Positions 32,255 to 35,780 of a stretch of 35,780 nt of DNA are shown here, one piece after another. This DNA is from an uncultured Clostridia bacterium. GTDB taxonomy: Bacteria > Bacillota > Clostridia > Christensenellales > Aristaeellaceae. The stretch spans positions 1 to 35,780 of the forward strand of contig CALNAU010000092.1 of the NCBI GenBank assembly GCA_937874275.1. Reading direction: 5' to 3'. The notes beneath the pieces are model-generated. The model had not been told where the DNA came from and did no database searches. It saw only the letters and a list, made by a program, of their open reading frames with translations. Each line of letters opens with the position of its first letter. Within the stretch, counting starts at the first letter, position 1. The position numbers and the translations under genes were made by a program.

Positions 32255-32446
32255 ATGACCACATTGCAGGTACCGGATATGCACTGCGAGAACTGCGTGC
32301 GCCGCATCACCGAGGCGCTGACCAGGGAAGGGCTGACCTTCCAGGTGAACCTGGATCAGAAGACCGTCCGGGTGGACGGTGACGCGCAGGCCGTCGCCGC
32401 CGCTGTGGAGGCGCTGGACGACCTGGGCTTTGAAGCGAAGGCATAA
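32255..32446 (+). CDS. copZ: Copper chaperone CopZ (HMA domain)
   Basis: A 63-residue single HMA domain with the Cu(I)-binding MHCENC (Cys11, Cys14). TLQVPDMHCENCVRRITEALT, VNLDQKTVRVDGDAQAVAAAVEALDDLGFEA match the ferredoxin-like fold of CopZ/Atx1, which hands Cu(I) to CopA. GAGGAGGA precedes the ATG. It lies 24 bases after csoR and before a strong hairpin. Slightly shorter than the typical 68-70 residues. Confidence 0.93.
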   Translation: MTTLQVPDMHCENCVRRITEALTREGLTFQVNLDQKTVRVDGDAQAVAAAVEALDDLGFEAKA

Positions 32447-32460
32447 CAACCGGCCATACA

Positions 32461-32493
32461 AAAGAGGCTCCCGCGCGACGCGGGAGCCTCCAT
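32461..32493. terminator. Bidirectional terminator between copZ and the ABC importer genes
   Basis: GAGGCTCCCGCG (32464-32475) and CGCGGGAGCCTC (32479-32490) pair perfectly over 12 bases around a 3-base loop. On the minus strand the stem is followed by TTTTGT, so it ends the ABC operon best; it probably also ends the cop operon. Confidence 0.85.
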
Positions 32494-32505
32494 GTTATCA
32501 GGGGA

Positions 32506-33825
32506 TTAATAGTTGGTCAGGTTGTACATCTCGATGGCGTCATTGGCCAGGGTGGTCAGCTTGGTGACTGCTTCCTCGGGGGACAGGCCCTGGAGGAACA
32601 CTTCCTCGGTGACGTCTTCCACGTACTGGCGCACTTCGGGGAACACGCTCAGCAGGGAGCCTACGTACTCGGGGCCGGAGGCATGCAACTGGTCAAGCGC
32701 CGTCTGGAACTGGGGATAGTTGGCAATGTTCTCCTTGAAGGTCTCGGTGTCGTGGGCCTTCATGTTGATGGGGAAGTAGCCGGTCTTGGCGTTCCAGGTG
32801 GCCTGGTTTTCGGGGTTGATCATGTACTGCACAAACTCCCAGGCGGCATCCATCTTCTTTTCGTCGCCGGAGTTGACCATCCACAGCGTACCGCCGCCGG
32901 TGGAGACGCCGCCCTGGTCACCTTCGTTGACATAGGGGAAGTAGGCGGTGCCCACTTCAAAGCTGTCGCCCACGTTGGCCAGCACACCGGCCAGGTTGGC
33001 GGTGGAGGCCAGGAAGATGGCGGTCTTGCCCGCTACGAAGGCCGCGCGCGCCTGGCTGGTGCCGCCGCGCTCGATGTAGGAGGTATAGGGGCTCTCGGAA
33101 ATCTTCTTCCACATGTTGAACAGGTCCAGCGCCGCGCCGTTCTCGTCAAAGGCAACAGCCGTGGCGTAGGATTCGCGCCCGTTGCCGTTGTTAACATACT
33201 GGCGGCCCATCTTACCAGTCCACTGCTCGAAGAACCAGCCGTAGTTGGAGAACAGGAAGCCCGCGCGGTCCAGCTTGCCATCCTTGTCAAAGGTGGCCAG
33301 CTTCTCGGCGATGGCCAGGATGCCGTCGACCGTGGTGGGCACTTCGGTGATGCCGGCCTCGTCAAAGGCGGTCTTGTTGTAGTACATCAGGGGGGTGGAG
33401 CAGTTGAAGGGCATGGAGTTGATCACGCCGTCAATGGTGTAGTAGGCCAGCAGGTTGGGCTCGATGACCGATACATCAAAACCGGTTTTGTCGATGTAGG
33501 TCTGCACCGGCACCATCTTCTGGGAATCGATGATGAAGCGGGAGCCGATTTCGTAGCTCTGCACGATATCAAACGGCAGCGCCTCACCCATGCTGGTGGC
33601 CTTCAGTTTGTTGATGGCATCGTCATACTCGCCCTGATACTGGGCGTCGACTTCGATTTTGTCCTGAGAGGCGTTGAAGGATTCGACCATGGAGGCGATG
33701 ACTTCCGCATTTGTGCCGCCCAGAGAGTACCAGAACACCACTTTTGTCTTCTCGCCCTCCGCCAGTGCGCTGAACGCGGACACGCACATCAGGACAGCCA
33801 GAAGGATTGCGACCAGTTTCTTCAT
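32506..33825 (-). CDS. ABC importer extracellular solute-binding protein, UgpB-like
   Basis: A 439-residue family-1 solute-binding protein. Signal peptide MKKLVAILLAVLMCVSAFSALA, with probable SPase I cleavage after ALA. The mature part has VVFWYSLGGTNAEVIASMVESFNA, MPFNCSTPLMYYNKTAFDEAG, FFEQWTGKMG, GGGTLWMV and a C-terminal FPEVRQYVEDVTEEV. The MPFN-x-S-T-P-x-x-YYNK block is typical of UgpB-like binders of sn-glycerol-3-phosphate or glycerophosphodiesters, though related proteins bind sugars, so the ligand is not certain. The sequence before Cys14 (VLMC) is a poor lipobox, odd for a Gram-positive binding protein, which normally is a lipoprotein. The ATG at 33825 follows AAAGGAG. It lies 51 bases after the permease gene. 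Confidence 0.92.
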   Translation of the reverse strand: MKKLVAILLAVLMCVSAFSALAEGEKTKVVFWYSLGGTNAEVIASMVESFNASQDKIEVDAQYQGEYDDAINKLKATSMGEALPFDIVQSYEIGSRFIIDSQKMVPVQTYIDKTGFDVSVIEPNLLAYYTIDGVINSMPFNCSTPLMYYNKTAFDEAGITEVPTTVDGILAIAEKLATFDKDGKLDRAGFLFSNYGWFFEQWTGKMGRQYVNNGNGRESYATAVAFDENGAALDLFNMWKKISESPYTSYIERGGTSQARAAFVAGKTAIFLASTANLAGVLANVGDSFEVGTAYFPYVNEGDQGGVSTGGGTLWMVNSGDEKKMDAAWEFVQYMINPENQATWNAKTGYFPINMKAHDTETFKENIANYPQFQTALDQLHASGPEYVGSLLSVFPEVRQYVEDVTEEVFLQGLSPEEAVTKLTTLANDAIEMYNLTNY

Positions 33826-33876
33826 GTTGTCTCCTTTCAATCTTGGCTATATTCAATCGCCGTTCGGCGATAAGCC

Positions 33877-34716
33877 CTACCCTTTGACGGCGCCGGCCAT
33901 CAGGCCGTTAATCAGCTGCTTTTGCATGAACACAAAGATGGACAGTGAGGGAACCAGCACCACCACCACGCCGGCCATCATCAGGCCGATTTGCTCTGAG
34001 TCGATGTCATACAGTTGCGAGATACCGATTTGCACCGTGCGAACCTTGTCGGAGTTGGTGACCAGCAGCGGCCACAGGTATTGGTTCCACTGCTGGAGGA
34101 ATACGTATGCCCCCAGCGCCCCCAGCGCCGGACGCGCCAGCGGAATGACGATGGTGGCCAGAAAACGCCAGTTGCTGCAGCCGTCCAGTTTGGCGGCCTC
34201 GTGCAGTTCCTTGGCGAAGGTGAGGTAGTTCTGACGCATCAAAAAGATGCCCATCGCCGAGCACGCGTAGGGCAGAATCATCGCCCGGTAGGTGTCCAGC
34301 CAGCCCCAGCGCGAGACGGTCAGGTAGTTGGCGATGATGGTGGCCTCCCAGGGCACCATCATGGTGGCCAGGATGCAGATAAACACCACATTGCGCCCGC
34401 GGAACTGCAAAAAGCTGAAGGCGAAGGCCGCCATGGAGCAGGTGATCATCTGAAGGATGGTGACCGACCCCGCCACGATGAAGGAGTTGATGATTTGCCG
34501 CGGAATGGCCGTCTTGGTAAACACATGGCTGTAGGAGACAAAATCCATGCGCGTGGGAATCAAGCGGGAATACAGCTCGTCGGCTGGCATGCCGCTCATC
34601 ATGAAGGTGTAAATCAGCGGCAGCATAATCATCAGCACCAGCGGCAGGTTGAGGCCGATGCGTAGCAGCGCGCCCAGCGCGTTCTTCTGTCGGCGGGTGA
34701 GTGTTGCCTGGCTCAT
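33877..34716 (-). CDS. ABC importer permease, UgpE/MalG-like
   Basis: A 279-residue permease with six membrane helices. The coupling-helix EAA motif is ELHEAAKLDGCSNWRFLATIVIPLARP. Other family features are the N-terminal NLPLVLMIMLPLIYTFMMS helix, PTRMDFVSYSHVF and VPWEATIIANYLTV. It pairs with the UgpA-like permease, whose stop it overlaps by 4 bases (34713-34716). The GAVKG C-terminus is characteristic of MalG/UgpE-type permeases. The ATPase partner is not in the window. The ATG is the only good start. Confidence 0.92.
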   Translation of the reverse strand: MSQATLTRRQKNALGALLRIGLNLPLVLMIMLPLIYTFMMSGMPADELYSRLIPTRMDFVSYSHVFTKTAIPRQIINSFIVAGSVTILQMITCSMAAFAFSFLQFRGRNVVFICILATMMVPWEATIIANYLTVSRWGWLDTYRAMILPYACSAMGIFLMRQNYLTFAKELHEAAKLDGCSNWRFLATIVIPLARPALGALGAYVFLQQWNQYLWPLLVTNSDKVRTVQIGISQLYDIDSEQIGLMMAGVVVVLVPSLSIFVFMQKQLINGLMAGAVKG

Positions 34717-35618
34717 TGGTAATGCACGCTCCTTTTCTCGGCGCGAAACTGCAGCAGCGTAATCACCATGATGATGATAAACAGCACGATGGAGCGTGCC
34801 GCTGCCGAGCCAAAGCGGAAGTTGCGAAACGCGTCCAGATAAATGGAGTATACGATAACGTTGGTCGTCTCGTTGGGGCCGCCCGACGTCAACAGGCGAA
34901 CCTGTGTAAAGCTTTGGAACGCGCTGATGATGTTGATGATAATCTGGAAAAACAGCGTGGGGGAGAGGCTGGGCAGCGTGATGTGGCGCTGCTGGCGCCA
35001 GTAGCCCGCGCCGTCGATGGCGGCGCTTTCGTACAGCTCGTCGGGTATGTTGCGCAGCCCGGCCGAGATAAAGATGAAGTTGATGCCGCTGGCCAGCCAG
35101 ATGGAGATGACGCAGATGATGGGGAATGCCCACGCCGGGTCATTCAGCCAGTTGACACGCGTGCCGGCCAGGCGGTTGACCAACCCGATGGAGGGGTGGA
35201 AAATCATCTTAAAGCTCATCGCCGCGGCGGCGGAGGCGATGGCGATGGGCATGGCGTAGATGGCGCTGGCGAAGGCACGGCCGGGGAACTTGCGTGCCGT
35301 CAGCAAGCTGGTGGTCAGCCCCACCAGCAGGCTGCCAAACGCGACAAAAAATACGAACCGCACGGTGACCCACATGCTGTTCCAGAAGGAGGCGGCGTAT
35401 TTGCCCGTTAGTATATCCAGGTAGTTTTGCAGGCCGTAAAACACCTTGGGCTCGCCGTATTTATTGGTGAGAAAGGTGCTCAGGTGAACGGTCTTGAAGA
35501 AGGGATAATAGAGAAATACAACAAAAACCACCAGTGCTGGCAATAAGAAAAGCCACGGCTCGATGGTTTCGTACAGAGGTTTTTTTCTGCGGCTCGTGGC
35601 AGCTTTCATGCGAGTCAT
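34713..35618 (-). CDS. ABC importer permease, UgpA/MalF-like
   Basis: This 301-residue permease has six membrane helices, starting with PWLFLLPALVVFVVFLYYPFF. The EAA loop is ELYESAAIDGAGYWRQQRHITLPSLSP. It also has PNETTNVIVYSIYLDAF, typical of UgpA/sugar permeases. The ATG at 35618 is preferred: AGGAG lies 8 bases before. Another ATG nine bases downstream is possible, and the frame is open to 35657 upstream but without a ribosome site. First gene of the importer operon. Confidence 0.92.
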   Translation of the reverse strand: MTRMKAATSRRKKPLYETIEPWLFLLPALVVFVVFLYYPFFKTVHLSTFLTNKYGEPKVFYGLQNYLDILTGKYAASFWNSMWVTVRFVFFVAFGSLLVGLTTSLLTARKFPGRAFASAIYAMPIAIASAAAAMSFKMIFHPSIGLVNRLAGTRVNWLNDPAWAFPIICVISIWLASGINFIFISAGLRNIPDELYESAAIDGAGYWRQQRHITLPSLSPTLFFQIIINIISAFQSFTQVRLLTSGGPNETTNVIVYSIYLDAFRNFRFGSAAARSIVLFIIIMVITLLQFRAEKRSVHYQ

Positions 35619-35681
35619 TTGTTCTCCTGACGTTAAAAATCCGGATGGAGGCTTCATTTGACATTTTCTGTAACTGTGTCC

Positions 35682-35710
35682 ATCTTACCAACCGAGGGGT
35701 CTGCTGTCAA
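35682..35710 (-). promoter_or_regulatory. ABC importer operon promoter
   Basis: On the minus strand TTGACA (35710-35705), 17 bases, TAAGAT (35687-35682), the same hexamer pair as the rplM promoter. The leader to the ATG is about 60 bases. Confidence 0.75.
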
Positions 35711-35746
35711 GATTGGATGACCTATTGCAGGCAGCTCAATCGCAAT

Positions 35747-35778
35747 ATTTCACAATATTTTACGCGAATTTCACAATA
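35747..35778. repeat. Two 11-base direct repeats 21 bases apart upstream of the importer promoter
   Basis: ATTTCACAATA occurs at 35747-35757 and again at 35768-35778, a 21-base period (two helical turns). On the minus strand this lies about 37-68 bases upstream of the -35, a position suited to an activator such as a YesN/AraC-type response regulator. The window ends 2 bases beyond, so further copies may exist. Confidence 0.55.
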
Positions 35779-35780
35779 GA

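Noticed and set aside
1..35780. CRISPR arrays, phage genes, insertion sequences, tRNA or rRNA genes
   Set aside because: Looked for regular repeats, transposase or integrase motifs and tRNA-like ends between genes; none found by eye. A tRNA or covariance-model scan was not possible here.

Overview
This is a gene-dense, GC-rich stretch of bacterial chromosome. It looks like a high-GC member of the Bacillota, class Clostridia; a Christensenellales-like or related gut lineage is a guess. The support is strong AAGGAGG-type ribosome sites, sigma-A-type promoters (TTGACA-N17-TAAGAT), VanW/SH3b envelope proteins, an UPF0291 protein, a XpaC-TelA pair, a cdaA-cdaR pair, an L10-type leader before rplJL and a CsoR-controlled copper operon. 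I see no phage, insertion sequence, CRISPR array, tRNA or rRNA gene. I found 34 protein genes, and no gene-free stretch above 300 bases except the 24908-25286 regulatory region.

Layout. (1) 11-5330, minus strand: a tightly overlapped six-gene envelope operon, transcribed in the order GT2-GtrA glycosyltransferase, phosphodiester glycosidase (NAGPA-type), Lgt-like membrane protein, UPF0291, and two tandem SH3b-VanW proteins. (2) 5544-6668: an Eis-like GNAT acetyltransferase, whose 3' end overlaps a convergent TetR gene. (3) 6617-10361: TetR regulator, divergent MMPL/RND exporter and a secreted partner, with a clear palindromic operator in the tetR promoter. (4) 10448-12920: ECF sigma factor, membrane anti-sigma factor fused to a DUF4349 region, and a SIMPL-domain secreted protein. 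(5) 12990-13694, minus: a class-I glutamine amidotransferase-type hydrolase. (6) 13864-19400: a six-gene run XpaC, TelA, LemA-like, TPM-domain, phosphodiesterase, and an MBL-fold protein with a degraded metal motif. (7) 19606-23847: pcrA and ligA. (8) 23916-24907, minus: rplL and rplJ behind an L10-type leader. (9) 25287-26131: rplM and rpsI. (10) 26238-29518, minus: cdaA, cdaR, an unrecognised single-pass membrane protein, and a MazG-like pyrophosphohydrolase. (11) 29697-32446: copA, csoR, copZ, with a CsoR-type palindrome filling the promoter spacer. (12) 32506-35618, minus: a UgpB/A/E-like sugar or glycerophosphodiester ABC importer without an ATPase gene, with two direct repeats upstream of its promoter.

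Most operons use ATGA or GTGA stop-start overlaps, implying translational coupling. Several starts had to be reset from Shine-Dalgarno position, including TTG starts for the glycosyltransferase, rplM and cdaA. The least explained parts are the VanW/Lgt-like/NAGPA operon, the six-gene XpaC-TelA locus with its altered MBL protein, and the membrane protein coupled to cdaR. These look like lineage-specific envelope or stress modules. No function beyond family level can be read from sequence alone.
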